A stretch of DNA of 64,000 nucleotides from Aliidongia dinghuensis (GTDB taxonomy: Bacteria > Pseudomonadota > Alphaproteobacteria > ATCC43930 > CGMCC-115725), in the NCBI RefSeq assembly GCF_014643535.1, contig NZ_BMJQ01000007.1:1-64000 (forward strand), written 5' to 3'. The notes beneath the pieces are model-generated. The model was not told the origin of the DNA and made no database searches. It was given only the letters and a program-made list of their open reading frames with translations. The position numbers and the translations under genes were made by a program. Below are positions 1-8,756 of this stretch, in pieces. Numbering within the stretch: the stretch's first letter is position 1; each line of letters opens with the position of its first letter.

Positions 1-114
1 GCGGCCGGTCCAGACGTAGAAGATCAGGCGTTCGACGATGACGAAGGTCGCGAGCGCCGCGGCGGTATAGAGCAGCCAGAAGGTGATGGTGTGCAGCCAC
101 TCGACGGTGGACAT
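1..114 (-). CDS. exbB: ExbB-type biopolymer transport protein, N-terminal fragment (window edge)
   Basis: Only the first 38 codons are inside the window: start MSTVEWLHTITFWLL followed by a hydrophobic stretch, as expected for the first membrane helix of ExbB/TolQ/MotA proteins. ExbB forms the proton channel that, with ExbD, energises TonB. The assignment rests mainly on context: exbD, tonB and a TonB-dependent receptor precede it on the same strand. A GAGGAG ribosome site lies just upstream of the ATG at 114, after an attenuator-like hairpin (131-160). The rest of the protein cannot be judged; TolQ is the alternative name, less likely given the neighbours. Confidence 0.7.
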   Translation of the reverse strand, partial: MSTVEWLHTITFWLLYTAAALATFVIVERLIFYVWTGR

Positions 115-130
115 GGGCGATTGCTCCTCG

Positions 131-160
131 AAAAGAAGGGCGGACCCGGGGGATCCGCCC
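131..160 (-). terminator. Hairpin plus T-tract between receptor gene and exbB
   Basis: Perfect 7-bp stem GGGCGGA/TCCGCCC (138-144 and 154-160) with a 9-nt loop, followed in the minus-strand direction by TTCTTTT (137-131). This looks like an intrinsic terminator or attenuator inside the operon, 10 nt after the receptor stop codon and before the exbB ribosome site. Confidence 0.55.
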
Positions 161-170
161 GTAGCCGGTC

Positions 171-2699
171 TTAGAAGTCGGCCGAGACCTTGATGCTGAA
201 GAACAGCGGCGAGCCGACGGTGTAGGTGGGCGTGCCCGAGGCGCCGATCGTGCCTTGGCGCGTCGTCACCGCATGGGCGTTGATGGCGCCGCTGCTGGCG
301 CCGTAGCCGAAGAACAGGTAGTCGCGGTCGAACAGGTTATCGACGTTGAACTGGATCTTCACGTTGTTGACGACCTTGACCATGTCGTCCGGCACGGCAT
401 AGCCGGCGAACAGGTCGACCTTCATGTAGCCCGGGATCTTTTCGTCATTGACCAGCGTCGCTTCGCGCGAGCTCGTCCATTTCGGCGAAAGACCGATGTA
501 GGCGCCCGGGAAGAAGGGCGGCGAATAGCTGGCGACCCCCGAGATCTGCCATTTCGGCGTGTTCGGATAGACCTTGCCCGAGGTCGGGATGGCGAAGTCG
601 AGGATCCCCGGCTTGCCGCCGCTGGCCGCGATCGACGTCAGCAGATCGCTCTTGATAAGCGACTTGGTGTAGGAGGCGGACGCGTAGAGATTGACGTCAT
701 AGATCGGCTTGGCCGTGCCGATCTCGAGCTCGACGCCGCGGTTGTGCACGGTGCCGGCGTTGATGTCGGTGAAGGAGGTCGGGTCGTCCGGCAGGGCGAT
801 GTTGAGCTGGCGGTTCTGGAAATTGACCGCGAAGGCCGAGATCGAGGCCAGCACATACGGGTTCTGGAAGCGATAGCCGACGTCGAGGTTCCAGGCGGTT
901 TCCTGGATCTGGTTGCCGACCGTGTTGTAGGCGTTCTCGTAGAGCGTGTAGTTGCTGGGCGCCCGCGCGTTCTTCTGCAGATTGGCGAAGACCTGGTTCT
1001 CTTCGGTGATCTTGAAGCTGGTCTGGATGCTGGGCAGGTAGTTCAGGTAATCGACGCTCGGGTGGATGACGTTCGGCAAGCCCGTCGCGAGCGCGAAGGG
1101 CAGCCTGTTATTGCCGTCGCGGTTCGTCTCCTGCCGCTTGATACCGAGCACGACTTTCGCGCGGTCATTGAGGAAGGTCGAGGTGTTTTCCAGGTACGCG
1201 ATCTTGGTATCGTTGAACGTCAGCTGGTCACGGCCCTGGACGAGCGTGCCGTCCGGACGATGCAGCAGCAGATCGTTCTGGTTCGCCCAGACGTCGATCT
1301 CGCCCGTCGGCCCGATGCTCTCGAACGGCTGGGTCTGGTGATGGCGCGAATGATCGTAGTTGAGGCCGAACCGGACCGTGTCCCAATCGAGCGCTTCATA
1401 CGTGAACTTCGTATTCACGCCCGGTCGCTGGGTCGAGGTGATCGACGGCCGGTAATAGAGGATCGTGTCGAGCTTGTCGCCATCGCCATTGAGATCGGGC
1501 GTGGTGAAGGGGGCGGTGCCCACGAAGGCCGCCGGGCGGCTCGAGCCGAAGCCGGCATAGGCGTTGGTGGCGCTGCCTTCGGTGAGCGAGCTGGTGCCGC
1601 CGCCGTTGCCGTAGCCGTTCCAGTAATAGGGCTCGACGCTGGCGCGCAGATTGTCGAGCAGCTTCAGGTCGGCCGTGAAGCTCGCGATCTCGTTGTTGAA
1701 CGGGTTGACGCGGTATTTGTAGTAGTTGCCGTAGTTGTACGCGAGATTGGGATAGGCGGAGGTCAGCTTCTGCGTGCCGCCGGTGCCGGTCTGGTTGGCG
1801 GCCTGGTTCTGCACCGTGCCCTTCACCGGCGGCGCGAACGGCGTGAAATTCGGCTCGAAGTCGAAATTGCGCCCGAAAGTCTGGAACTGCGCCAGCGTTG
1901 GGTTGAGGAAAGAATTGTTGACCGCCGAGTTGAAGAATGAATAGGCCGAGAACTTGCTGCCGCCCGGCGTCTCGTAGACGGCGCCGAAATCGAGGTGATC
2001 ACGGTCGGCGTTACCCGGCCCCTTCCACTTGTCCGTTTCCGCTTTCGAATAGGACAGGAACATGCGGAACGTGGTGTTGAACAGGTCGCCGGTGTCGATG
2101 CGGCCGAAGCTCTTGAAGAAATTGTTCTGGCCGATCGACTGTACGATGCGCACGCGGCGGTATTCGGTCGGCTCCTGCGGCACGACCGAGACCGCACCGC
2201 CGACGGCGCCGCCCTGCGGCTGATCCGGATCCGGCGCGCCCTGGGTGATGCTGATCTCCTCCAGGTTCTCCGCGTCGACGTATTCCTGCGGAAAGACCGC
2301 GTAGTTGCCGCTGTCGTTGACCGGCACGCCGGCGATGGTGAAGCCGATCTCGTCGGAGTTGAAGCCGCGCACCGACAGCTGGCCGCCGAACAGGCCCGTG
2401 CCGTCGGTCGACTGCGCGTTCACGCCCGGCGTGCGGTCGAGCAGCTGGAAGATGTTGGCGCTGGCCGGGTGGCGCTCGATCGCCTCCTTGGTGACGGTCG
2501 AGCGTTCCTTGCCGCCGTCTTCCTGAATGATGTAGCCGTTGCCCGGCGCATCCTCGGCCGGCGTGTCGACGGTCACTTTGCCGACGTTGGTCGCCTGCTG
2601 CGGCGTCACCTGCTGCGGGGCTGCCTGTTGGGCGAGCGCGCCGCTGCTGATCAACGCAGTGCTGGCCAGGAGAAAGGTCAGTAATTTGCTTTGGTTCAT
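171..2699 (-). CDS. TonB-dependent outer-membrane receptor
   Basis: 842 residues. An N-terminal signal peptide (about residues 1-24, cleavage after ALAQ) precedes a short Q/P/T-rich stretch, a plug domain (about 70-180, with the RTPGVNAQSTDG and QLSVRGFNSDEIGFTIAGVP stretches) and a long beta-barrel rich in aromatic and Asn/Gly residues that ends in Phe (SADF), as outer-membrane barrels do. Such receptors import siderophores, vitamin B12, haem or other large solutes using TonB energy. The gene sits between tonB and exbB, so this locus carries its own dedicated energy-transduction system. The substrate cannot be read from the sequence; no heme-receptor FRAP/NPNL motif is apparent. Confidence 0.93.
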   Translation of the reverse strand: MNQSKLLTFLLASTALISSGALAQQAAPQQVTPQQATNVGKVTVDTPAEDAPGNGYIIQEDGGKERSTVTKEAIERHPASANIFQLLDRTPGVNAQSTDGTGLFGGQLSVRGFNSDEIGFTIAGVPVNDSGNYAVFPQEYVDAENLEEISITQGAPDPDQPQGGAVGGAVSVVPQEPTEYRRVRIVQSIGQNNFFKSFGRIDTGDLFNTTFRMFLSYSKAETDKWKGPGNADRDHLDFGAVYETPGGSKFSAYSFFNSAVNNSFLNPTLAQFQTFGRNFDFEPNFTPFAPPVKGTVQNQAANQTGTGGTQKLTSAYPNLAYNYGNYYKYRVNPFNNEIASFTADLKLLDNLRASVEPYYWNGYGNGGGTSSLTEGSATNAYAGFGSSRPAAFVGTAPFTTPDLNGDGDKLDTILYYRPSITSTQRPGVNTKFTYEALDWDTVRFGLNYDHSRHHQTQPFESIGPTGEIDVWANQNDLLLHRPDGTLVQGRDQLTFNDTKIAYLENTSTFLNDRAKVVLGIKRQETNRDGNNRLPFALATGLPNVIHPSVDYLNYLPSIQTSFKITEENQVFANLQKNARAPSNYTLYENAYNTVGNQIQETAWNLDVGYRFQNPYVLASISAFAVNFQNRQLNIALPDDPTSFTDINAGTVHNRGVELEIGTAKPIYDVNLYASASYTKSLIKSDLLTSIAASGGKPGILDFAIPTSGKVYPNTPKWQISGVASYSPPFFPGAYIGLSPKWTSSREATLVNDEKIPGYMKVDLFAGYAVPDDMVKVVNNVKIQFNVDNLFDRDYLFFGYGASSGAINAHAVTTRQGTIGASGTPTYTVGSPLFFSIKVSADF

Positions 2700-2722
2700 A
2701 ATGGTGCTCCGGGGACAGATCT

Positions 2723-3493
2723 TCAGGAGTACGCGTAGCTGAGCGTCACGACGAAGCGGTGCTCGGGTGCACCGGGAAAGGTTCCGGCCGGGAAGGGCGG
2801 GTAGGAGCCGCCGCGCACGAGCGCCAAGGCGGCCTGGTCGAGGATGAGCGAGCTCGACGAGGTCTGGATGCCGGCCTCCTTGACGGCGCCGGACCGGTCG
2901 AGCCGGAACCAGACCTCGACCTCGCCGTGCGGGCGGGCGAGCCGCGCCTCCTTGCTGGTCGGGTAGTGCTTGTTCGCCTCGATGTCGGCGCGGATCTGCG
3001 CCGCGTAGGCGTCCTCGGCCCCGGCGCTCGACGGGCGGGCCGGCGTCGGAGCTGCCGCGGGCGCCGGAGCGGCGGCAGGCGCGCTCATTGCCGGCGTGGC
3101 CGCTGTCGCCGCCTGCTGCGAGGCGGGCTGCTCAGGTGCCGGTTGCGGGGCCGGCTGGGGCGCCGGATGTGGCGTCGGCCGCGCCACCGGCTTCGGCCGG
3201 GCGACGGGGGCGAGGCGGGGCGGGGCCGGCGCTGGTTGCGGTGGTGCCGGTTGTGGGGGCGCCGGTTGTGGAGGAGCCGGGTCGGGCGGGGGCGGCGCCG
3301 GCGGCGTGGGCGCCGGCTCGGGTGGCGGCGGCACCGGTTCGGGCATGGTGGTCAGCTGGATCTTGACCGGCGGCGCGTCGGGGGCTTTCGGCGGCTTCGG
3401 CAGCGACCGCGTCGTCAGCACGAGGGCGGCGGCGACGACCAGGATCGTCGGCGCGGCAGCCACCCAGCCGCGTGCCCGGTAGAGCAGCTCCAC
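2723..3493 (-). CDS. tonB: TonB family energy transducer
   Basis: 256 residues. One N-terminal membrane anchor (about residues 11-28) is followed by a very long Pro-rich periplasmic linker (about 33-150, with PPPEPAP and repeated QPAPP units) and a C-terminal TonB domain (about 165-256) containing YAAQIRADIEANKHYP and the usual RSGAVKEAGI segment. TonB couples the ExbBD proton motor in the inner membrane to outer-membrane receptors. It lies 4 nt from the exbD stop and 23 nt before the receptor gene, so it is co-transcribed with both. The low-complexity linker generates the large false frames seen on the opposite strand. Confidence 0.92.
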   Translation of the reverse strand: MELLYRARGWVAAAPTILVVAAALVLTTRSLPKPPKAPDAPPVKIQLTTMPEPVPPPPEPAPTPPAPPPPDPAPPQPAPPQPAPPQPAPAPPRLAPVARPKPVARPTPHPAPQPAPQPAPEQPASQQAATAATPAMSAPAAAPAPAAAPTPARPSSAGAEDAYAAQIRADIEANKHYPTSKEARLARPHGEVEVWFRLDRSGAVKEAGIQTSSSSLILDQAALALVRGGSYPPFPAGTFPGAPEHRFVVTLSYAYS

Positions 3494-3497
3494 GGCG

Positions 3498-3908
3498 TCA
3501 ATCCCGCTTCTTCGTCGCCATGGACAGCGCGTCGATGCCCGCGGCCTTCACCGCGTCGAGCGCGTCGACCAGGCGCTGCATCTCGACCGTCCGGTCGCCG
3601 TTGATGATGACGTTGACGTGCGGGTCGGCCGCATGCAGCGCCGTGAGCCGCTGGGTCAGTTCGTCCGCCGTGACCGCGGCGCCGTCGAGCTGCATCTCGC
3701 CGCTCGGCGCCAGCGTGATGATGACGTTCTTGACCGCGCGATTGTCCTCGGGCTGCGAAGATTGCGGCAGCGTGGTCTTGATGCCAAGCGCCGGGATCAC
3801 GTTGATGCTGATGAGAACAAAGAAAACCAGCAGGAACATCATGACGTCGATCATCGGAATGATCTCGATGCGCGCCTGTTTTCTTGGCTCCTCAGTCCAT
3901 CTACGCAT
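3498..3908 (-). CDS. exbD: ExbD/TolR family biopolymer transport protein
   Basis: 136 residues. A short cytoplasmic N-terminus (RRWTEEPRKQARIEIIPMIDVM) contains the conserved Asp in the single membrane helix (about 17-40), then a periplasmic domain. The PMIDVMMFLLVFF segment is the family signature; the Asp carries protons in the ExbBD motor. It is the first gene of the minus-strand operon exbD-tonB-receptor-exbB. The start at 3908 is preceded by GGGGA. This gene order is typical of specialised TonB systems rather than the Tol-Pal locus, which would carry tolB and pal. Confidence 0.92.
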   Translation of the reverse strand: MRRWTEEPRKQARIEIIPMIDVMMFLLVFFVLISINVIPALGIKTTLPQSSQPEDNRAVKNVIITLAPSGEMQLDGAAVTADELTQRLTALHAADPHVNVIINGDRTVEMQRLVDALDAVKAAGIDALSMATKKRD

Positions 3909-3944
3909 GGTTGTCCCCGAATTTGCTGACTTCGCGCAGGTATA

Positions 3945-3963
3945 ATCATTCGTTCACAATGAT
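3945..3963. promoter_or_regulatory. Inverted repeat upstream of exbD
   Basis: ATCATT (3945-3950) and AATGAT (3958-3963) form a perfect 6-bp dyad with a 7-nt spacer, 37 nt before the exbD start in otherwise AT-rich DNA with a TATA-like stretch. An iron- or metal-responsive operator is plausible for a TonB operon, but it does not match a full Fur, RirA or Irr consensus. Confidence 0.3.
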
Positions 3964-4315
3964 GTGGCCGATTTGATCTTTGCTGCGGCGCGGGAACCTA
4001 AGGATTCGAGATGTCGATCAAATGAGAGATATATTTCGATTTTTTGAAACGCGAGAGCCGATTTCCGCAATTGTCCAGGTGTATTATTGTCGCAACAGGC
4101 GCCGGCTGCGGTTGTTTATCGACGAGTTTTGACGTTGTCTGATCTAACGCCGGCATTCGCGTCGCGTCAGTTCCGGGCCGGAGCGCCCGACCTCTGGTCG
4201 CCGGATCCGCTCATCGGCAATCCCTTGGCCGATGTCCGGGTATCGAATGGCTGCGCGTCGAGCGCGCCTGTTAGTGCGTGGCGTTCAGTACACGGGGTTC
4301 AGCCGTGCCGGCTGC
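3964..4315. other. Intergenic region, exbD promoter side
   Basis: About 350 bases without a convincing gene between exbD (leaving leftward) and the 3' end of the cytochrome operon. The part near 4000-4090 is AT-rich (ATATATTTCGATTTTTTG) and probably holds the exbD promoter; the rest shows no repeats or RNA fold that I can support. The plus-strand open frames here have no recognisable domain. Confidence 0.5.
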
Positions 4316-5116
4316 TCACTGTGGCTGGCTTGCGTAATATTCGGCTGCGGCGTCGATCTCCGCCGGCGTCATGCGGCGGGCGACGTTGCGCATCTGCTCG
4401 CTGATGTCGTTGTGCCGGTCGCCGGACGCGAAGGCTTGCAACTGCGCCTTCAGATAGACCGCGGACTCCCCGTCGAGCCACGGGCTGCCGGTTTTGGTGT
4501 CCATGCCGCCGTGGCACGCGGCGCAGGGCGGGATGTTGCGCATGGGCGCGCCATGCGCGACGATCGACGGCGCTGTCGAGCCACCCGCCGGATGATAGGC
4601 CGGCGGGCGCGGCAGATAGGCGTAATAGGCCGCGAGATCCCGCATGTCCCGGTCGCTGAGATTCGCGATCATGGGCGACATGATCGCGTTCGTCCGGGCA
4701 CCGGTCTTGAAATCCTGCAGCTCCTTGTAGACGGACGCCGCATATTGGCCGGCGAGGTTCGGCGAATTCGCCTCGCTCAAGCCGCGGGCGCCGTGGCACA
4801 TGGTGCATTTGAGCGCGAGCGTTGCGCCGCGGCCGATCGATTCCGCGGTGGCGTCGTCGAGCATCTGCGGCGTCACCACGACGGTCGACGCCACGAACGT
4901 GGGCGCGGCCGCGCTCGGTTCGGATTTCAGCCAAGTGCGCGGCACGCCGGCGGCGCTGCAGATTGCATTCCAGATGCCCTGGAACTGCGCGTCGGGCTCG
5001 ACCGACGGCAGCCAGATGAAGCCGACGAACGCGGAAAACACGCCGACCGCGACCGTGATGCCGACGCTGGCCCTGAACCACGGGTTGCCTAGGGAGAAGA
5101 CGCGCTCCTGGCTCAT
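4316..5116 (-). CDS. Membrane-anchored diheme cytochrome c (c4-like)
   Basis: 266 residues. An N-terminal membrane segment (about 15-36) is followed by two c-type haem sites, CTMCH at 104-108 and CAACH at 198-202, each in a domain of about 85 residues with a later Met (TNAIMSP; SEQMRN) as likely sixth ligand. Cytochromes of this kind pass electrons to terminal oxidases in the periplasm. It is the last gene of the oxidase operon and its start overlaps the coxA-type stop by 4 nt (ATGA), so the two are translationally coupled. It is therefore probably the direct electron donor or a fixed subunit of this oxidase. Confidence 0.88.
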   Translation of the reverse strand: MSQERVFSLGNPWFRASVGITVAVGVFSAFVGFIWLPSVEPDAQFQGIWNAICSAAGVPRTWLKSEPSAAAPTFVASTVVVTPQMLDDATAESIGRGATLALKCTMCHGARGLSEANSPNLAGQYAASVYKELQDFKTGARTNAIMSPMIANLSDRDMRDLAAYYAYLPRPPAYHPAGGSTAPSIVAHGAPMRNIPPCAACHGGMDTKTGSPWLDGESAVYLKAQLQAFASGDRHNDISEQMRNVARRMTPAEIDAAAEYYASQPQ

Positions 5117-6738
5117 TGTCCGGCTCCGACGACGACGGCGGGGACGGAGGTGTTGTTGAGCGCCGCCAACTGGGCGATCGGATAGCCATAGTTCGCGATC
5201 GTGAGCCCGATCATCAAGGCCGCCCAGAGCGCGAAGCCGTTGAGGGCGGCCGGCATCACCTTGGGCTCGTGCAGCGCCACGCTGAAGCGGTAAGTCGGCG
5301 GGGTGACGCGCGGCGCCAGGTGTCCGCGCACCAGGATCACGATGAACAGCGCGCCCGACAGCACGAGGATGAAGCCGCCGATCACCGACAGGATGACCGG
5401 CAGTGCGTCCGGTGCGAGCGCCGGGCTGCTGTAGTCATAGACCGCCATGCGGCGCGGCATGCCGAGGATGCCGACGTAGTGCCAGGGGAAGGTGACCGTG
5501 ATCATGCCGATGAACCACAGCCACAGCTGCAGGCGCATCAGGCCGAGGTCGGCCAGCACCCGGCTGGTCAGATGCGGCCACAGGTCATAGGCGATCGCGA
5601 AATACATGATGACGATCGCGCCGCCGAAGATCAGATGGAAATGCCCCGTGATCCACTGCGTGTTGTGGATCGTCGAGTCGAGCTGGTAGCTCATATTGAT
5701 GATGCCGCCGGCGCCGCCGAAGCCCAGCATGATGAAGGCGAAGGTGACCGCCAACATCATCGGGTTGTCCCACGGCAGGGCGGCGAGCCAGCCCCAGACG
5801 CCCTTGCCGCCCCGAAGCCGCCCGGCGATCTCGACCGAGGCGCAGATGGTGAAGACGGTGAGCAGCGTCGGGATCGTGACGATCGCCGTGAAGATTGAAT
5901 GCACCACCTTGAAGCCGGAACCGACCTGCGGGTCGGCGAACAGGTGGTGGATGCCGATCGGCATGGCGACGACCAGGAACAGCGCGAACGAGATGCGCGC
6001 CATCGTGTCGCTGTAGAGCCGCCCGCCGATCGCCCGCGGGACGATGGTGTAGAAGGCGATATAGCTCGGCATCAGCCAGAAATAGACGATGGCGTGCAGC
6101 GTCCAGGAAAAGAAGACGCGCGCCAGGCCGGCGTCGATCGTGCTCTTGAAGCCGAGGGCGACCGGCAGGATCTGCAGCAGGATCTCGAGGGCGGCACCGA
6201 CCGCGGTCCAGCCCCAGAGATAGGCGCCGGCGACATTCGCGAACATGGGGAGCGGCACCGGCCGGCCCGGGTTCTCGCGCTTCCAGACGCCGAGATTGAC
6301 CGCCATCAGGCCGACCCAGATCCAGGAGCCGACGACGACCATCACCACACCGATGTAATAGGCCGCGTGGCCGATCATCGGCGGATAGAAGGTGTAGAGC
6401 ACGGACGCGAGGCCCATGGCCACCGGCACGGCCGCCGTCACGGTGCCGAGCGCCACGAGCGCGAAGCCGGCCCACGCCCAGTGCCGGCCGACCAGCCGCT
6501 GGCCGAGCGACAGCTCGGTGATGGCATAGCCGAAGCCCATGGCGACGAGCGTCGGGAAGACATAGCCCATGACCGTGCCGTGGGCCGTCACCGAGCGATA
6601 GTAGAGTCCGGGATCGTCGATGGCACCCGGCAGCGGGCTGCGGACGAACATCTGCCAGGCGCCCAGCAGCAGCGCCAGGCCGAAGCTGGCGAAGGCGAAC
6701 CAGAAATGAGCGAGGATGAGGCGCCTACTGGTTAACAC
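5113..6738 (-). CDS. Heme-copper oxidase subunit I, ba3/B-family type
   Basis: 541 residues with about 13 hydrophobic segments. The ligand set is complete: His53 (TAHGTVMGY) and His368 for the low-spin haem, His366 for the high-spin haem (TGHFHLIFGG), and His215, His264 and His265 for CuB. Tyr219 is four residues after His215 (HAIVYFW), the position cross-linked in ba3 oxidases, so oxygen reductase rather than NO reductase chemistry is expected. The IHHLFADP motif resembles Thermus ba3 (B family) rather than the A family. It reduces oxygen to water in the inner membrane while pumping protons. It overlaps subunit II by 14 nt. Confidence 0.92.
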   Translation of the reverse strand: MLTSRRLILAHFWFAFASFGLALLLGAWQMFVRSPLPGAIDDPGLYYRSVTAHGTVMGYVFPTLVAMGFGYAITELSLGQRLVGRHWAWAGFALVALGTVTAAVPVAMGLASVLYTFYPPMIGHAAYYIGVVMVVVGSWIWVGLMAVNLGVWKRENPGRPVPLPMFANVAGAYLWGWTAVGAALEILLQILPVALGFKSTIDAGLARVFFSWTLHAIVYFWLMPSYIAFYTIVPRAIGGRLYSDTMARISFALFLVVAMPIGIHHLFADPQVGSGFKVVHSIFTAIVTIPTLLTVFTICASVEIAGRLRGGKGVWGWLAALPWDNPMMLAVTFAFIMLGFGGAGGIINMSYQLDSTIHNTQWITGHFHLIFGGAIVIMYFAIAYDLWPHLTSRVLADLGLMRLQLWLWFIGMITVTFPWHYVGILGMPRRMAVYDYSSPALAPDALPVILSVIGGFILVLSGALFIVILVRGHLAPRVTPPTYRFSVALHEPKVMPAALNGFALWAALMIGLTIANYGYPIAQLAALNNTSVPAVVVGAGQ

Positions 6739-7291
6739 AGCTCAGCCTCCGGGCGTTCGTTGCCTGCTTGAAGAACGTGTCGCGGTCGACGACCTTGACC
6801 TCGGCCCACATGCCCTGGTGGCCGGTGCCGCAGAACTCGTGGCAGGGCATGGGATGGTCGCCGGGCTCGGCGAAGCTGGTCCGGAAGGTCGAGACATAGC
6901 CCGGCACCAGCATCGTGTTGATGTTGGTGTGATCGACCAGGAAGCCGTGGACCACATCGGCGCTGGTCGCCCGCACGGTGATGGGCGTGCCGGCCGGCAC
7001 CAGGATGCATTGCGGTGTGAAGGAATATTGCTGCGCCACGATCCGCACCGTGACCGAGCCGTCGGCCTCGGCTGCGGCGCCGAGATTGCTCTCGATGAAC
7101 TCGCCTGAAACATGCAGCGTCCGCGGGTCGGCCGTCTCGACGCGCGACGGCGGCATCATCGCCCAGTGCAGGCCGGTATAGATCGTGACCGCAACGAGGA
7201 GCGCGATCAGCGCGGTGGCGATCCAGGCCCAGCGCCGCTCGATGCGGGCGGCAATCTCGAGGCCCTCGTCATGCTCGGACTGCGCCGTCAT
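6725..7291 (-). CDS. Heme-copper oxidase subunit II with CuA site
   Basis: 188 residues. A single N-terminal membrane helix (about 21-40) precedes a cupredoxin domain. The CuA ligands are all present: His115 (DVVHGF), Cys150, Cys154, His158 and Met161 in CHEFCGTGHQGM. This subunit takes electrons from cytochrome c on the periplasmic face and passes them to subunit I. The start at 7291 (MTAQSEHD) is chosen because it overlaps the preceding small gene by ATGA; a longer open frame upstream has no support. The single anchor and short length match B-family oxidases. Confidence 0.93.
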   Translation of the reverse strand: MTAQSEHDEGLEIAARIERRWAWIATALIALLVAVTIYTGLHWAMMPPSRVETADPRTLHVSGEFIESNLGAAAEADGSVTVRIVAQQYSFTPQCILVPAGTPITVRATSADVVHGFLVDHTNINTMLVPGYVSTFRTSFAEPGDHPMPCHEFCGTGHQGMWAEVKVVDRDTFFKQATNARRLSCVNQ

Positions 7292-7470
7292 TGGATCGTT
7301 CCCCGGGGCAGGAACACGATGAAATAGAAGGCGAACCACAAGAGGATCACGATCGCGGTCGAGATCCCCGCAAGCGCAATCGCGCCGCTCGGGCCGGCGC
7401 GCACGATGCGCTCGATGGCCGCGTCCTCGGTTTCGGCGGGGCTGGTCGGGCTCGGGAGCGAGTTGAGCAT
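7288..7470 (-). CDS. Small single-helix membrane subunit of the oxidase
   Basis: 60 residues: a polar N-terminus (MLNSLPSPTSPAETEDAAIERIVRAG) and one membrane helix (about 31-55, ALAGISTAIVILLWFAFYFIVF). ba3 oxidases carry a third, single-helix subunit of comparable topology, and this gene lies immediately before subunit II with a 4-nt overlap. I infer that it is the equivalent subunit (IIa/CbaD-like); sequence similarity to the Thermus protein cannot be checked here. Confidence 0.7.
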   Translation of the reverse strand: MLNSLPSPTSPAETEDAAIERIVRAGPSGAIALAGISTAIVILLWFAFYFIVFLPRGTIQ

Positions 7471-7479
7471 GGTGCCTCG

Positions 7480-8745
7480 TCAGTTGAGCGGCGCCGAGCG
7501 GAGCTCGTTCACCTGCTGGGCGGAAACCGGCGTGCCCCGGTTGCCCCAGGCAGTGCGGATGTAGGTCACGACCGCCGCGACGTCGTCGTCGTTCGGCAGC
7601 GTCTGGGCGAAGGGCGGCATGCCATAGGGCCGCGGGTTGCCGGCGGTGCCGGGCGGATAGCCGCCGTTCAGCACCATGCGGATCGGGTTCACGGCCGAAC
7701 TCATCTGGATCGACTGGTTGTCGGCGAGCGGCGGGAACTCCGGCAGCTTGCCCTTGCCGTCCGTGCCATGGCAGACGGCGCATTGCGCCTCATAGATGCG
7801 GGCGCCCAGGCGGTACAGCAGGCTGCTCTCGGCCTTGGTCGTGGTCGGAGGCGCCCCGTCGGCTGCCTGGCGGGGTGCCAGCGCCTTGAGATAGATCGCC
7901 ATGGCCTTGATGTCGTCGTCCGACAGGTATTGCAGGCTGTCGTAGACGACTTCGGCCATCGGGCCGTAGACGGCGCCGCGCCTGGAGATGCCACTCTTCA
8001 GGAGATCGGTGATGTCCTGCAGGTCCCAGTCGCCCAGGCCCGCCTCCTTGTTCGAGGTGAGCGACGGGGCGTACCAATCCTGCATCGGGATGAGGCCGCC
8101 CTGGAACGCCTCGGACTCCGAGCTGCCGCCGAGCGCGTTGATCGCGGTGTGGCACATGGAGCAATGACCGAGCCCCTGCACCAGGTAGGCACCGCGGTTC
8201 CACTCGTCCGATTTCGCCGGGTCGGGCTGGAACTCGCCTTCCTTGAAGAACAGCGTGCGCCAGCCGAGGATCAGCGAGCGGTTGTTGTAGGGAAAGCGCA
8301 GGTCGTGTGGCCGGTCGGCGAGCTTCACCGGCGGCACCGACTTCAGATAGGCGAAGATCGCATCGGAATCGGCGCGGGTCACCTGGGTATAGGCGCCGAA
8401 CGGCATGGCCGGATAGAGCAGGCTGCCGTCCGGGAAGCGGCCGGTGTGCATCACGCCGTAGAAATCATCGGCCGACCATTTGCCGATGCCCGTGTCGGGG
8501 TCGGGTGAGATGTTCGACGTGTAGATCGTGCCGAACGGCGTCGCCATCGGCCGGCCGCCGGCGAACAGCTGGCCGCCCGGCTGAGTGTGGCAGGCGATGC
8601 AGTCGCCGGCCTCGGCCAGGGACTTGCCGCGCGCGATCATGTCAGCATCGGCTGGGGCCTTGTCCTGAGCCAACGCAGCCGTGCTGGGGGTCAGGAGCAC
8701 CAGGGCCAGGATTGCCGCGCGGAACGGGCTTGCGAGACGGACCAT
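7480..8745 (-). CDS. Triheme cytochrome c
   Basis: 421 residues with a signal peptide (cleavage near ALAQ, residue 26) and three haem-binding motifs: CIACH (49-53), CSMCH (195-199) and CAVCH (322-326). The spacing of three cytochrome c domains and the GRPMATPFGTIYTSNISPD segment are those of the cytochrome subunits of membrane-bound alcohol, gluconate and aldehyde dehydrogenases. No dehydrogenase partner is present here, so the protein probably relays electrons to the neighbouring oxidase. The start at 8745 (MVRLASPFRAA) is chosen for its signal peptide; the longer frame upstream overlaps the previous gene. Confidence 0.88.
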   Translation of the reverse strand: MVRLASPFRAAILALVLLTPSTAALAQDKAPADADMIARGKSLAEAGDCIACHTQPGGQLFAGGRPMATPFGTIYTSNISPDPDTGIGKWSADDFYGVMHTGRFPDGSLLYPAMPFGAYTQVTRADSDAIFAYLKSVPPVKLADRPHDLRFPYNNRSLILGWRTLFFKEGEFQPDPAKSDEWNRGAYLVQGLGHCSMCHTAINALGGSSESEAFQGGLIPMQDWYAPSLTSNKEAGLGDWDLQDITDLLKSGISRRGAVYGPMAEVVYDSLQYLSDDDIKAMAIYLKALAPRQAADGAPPTTTKAESSLLYRLGARIYEAQCAVCHGTDGKGKLPEFPPLADNQSIQMSSAVNPIRMVLNGGYPPGTAGNPRPYGMPPFAQTLPNDDDVAAVVTYIRTAWGNRGTPVSAQQVNELRSAPLN

Positions 8746-8756
8746 TGCTCGCTCCC

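Noticed and set aside
255..1940. 561-residue plus-strand frame across the receptor gene
   Set aside because: Shadow of the TonB-dependent receptor; the minus strand has a signal peptide, plug and barrel.
5113..6738. Nitric oxide reductase rather than oxygen reductase
   Set aside because: The Tyr four residues after the CuB His (Tyr219) and a CuA-containing subunit II indicate an oxygen reductase.
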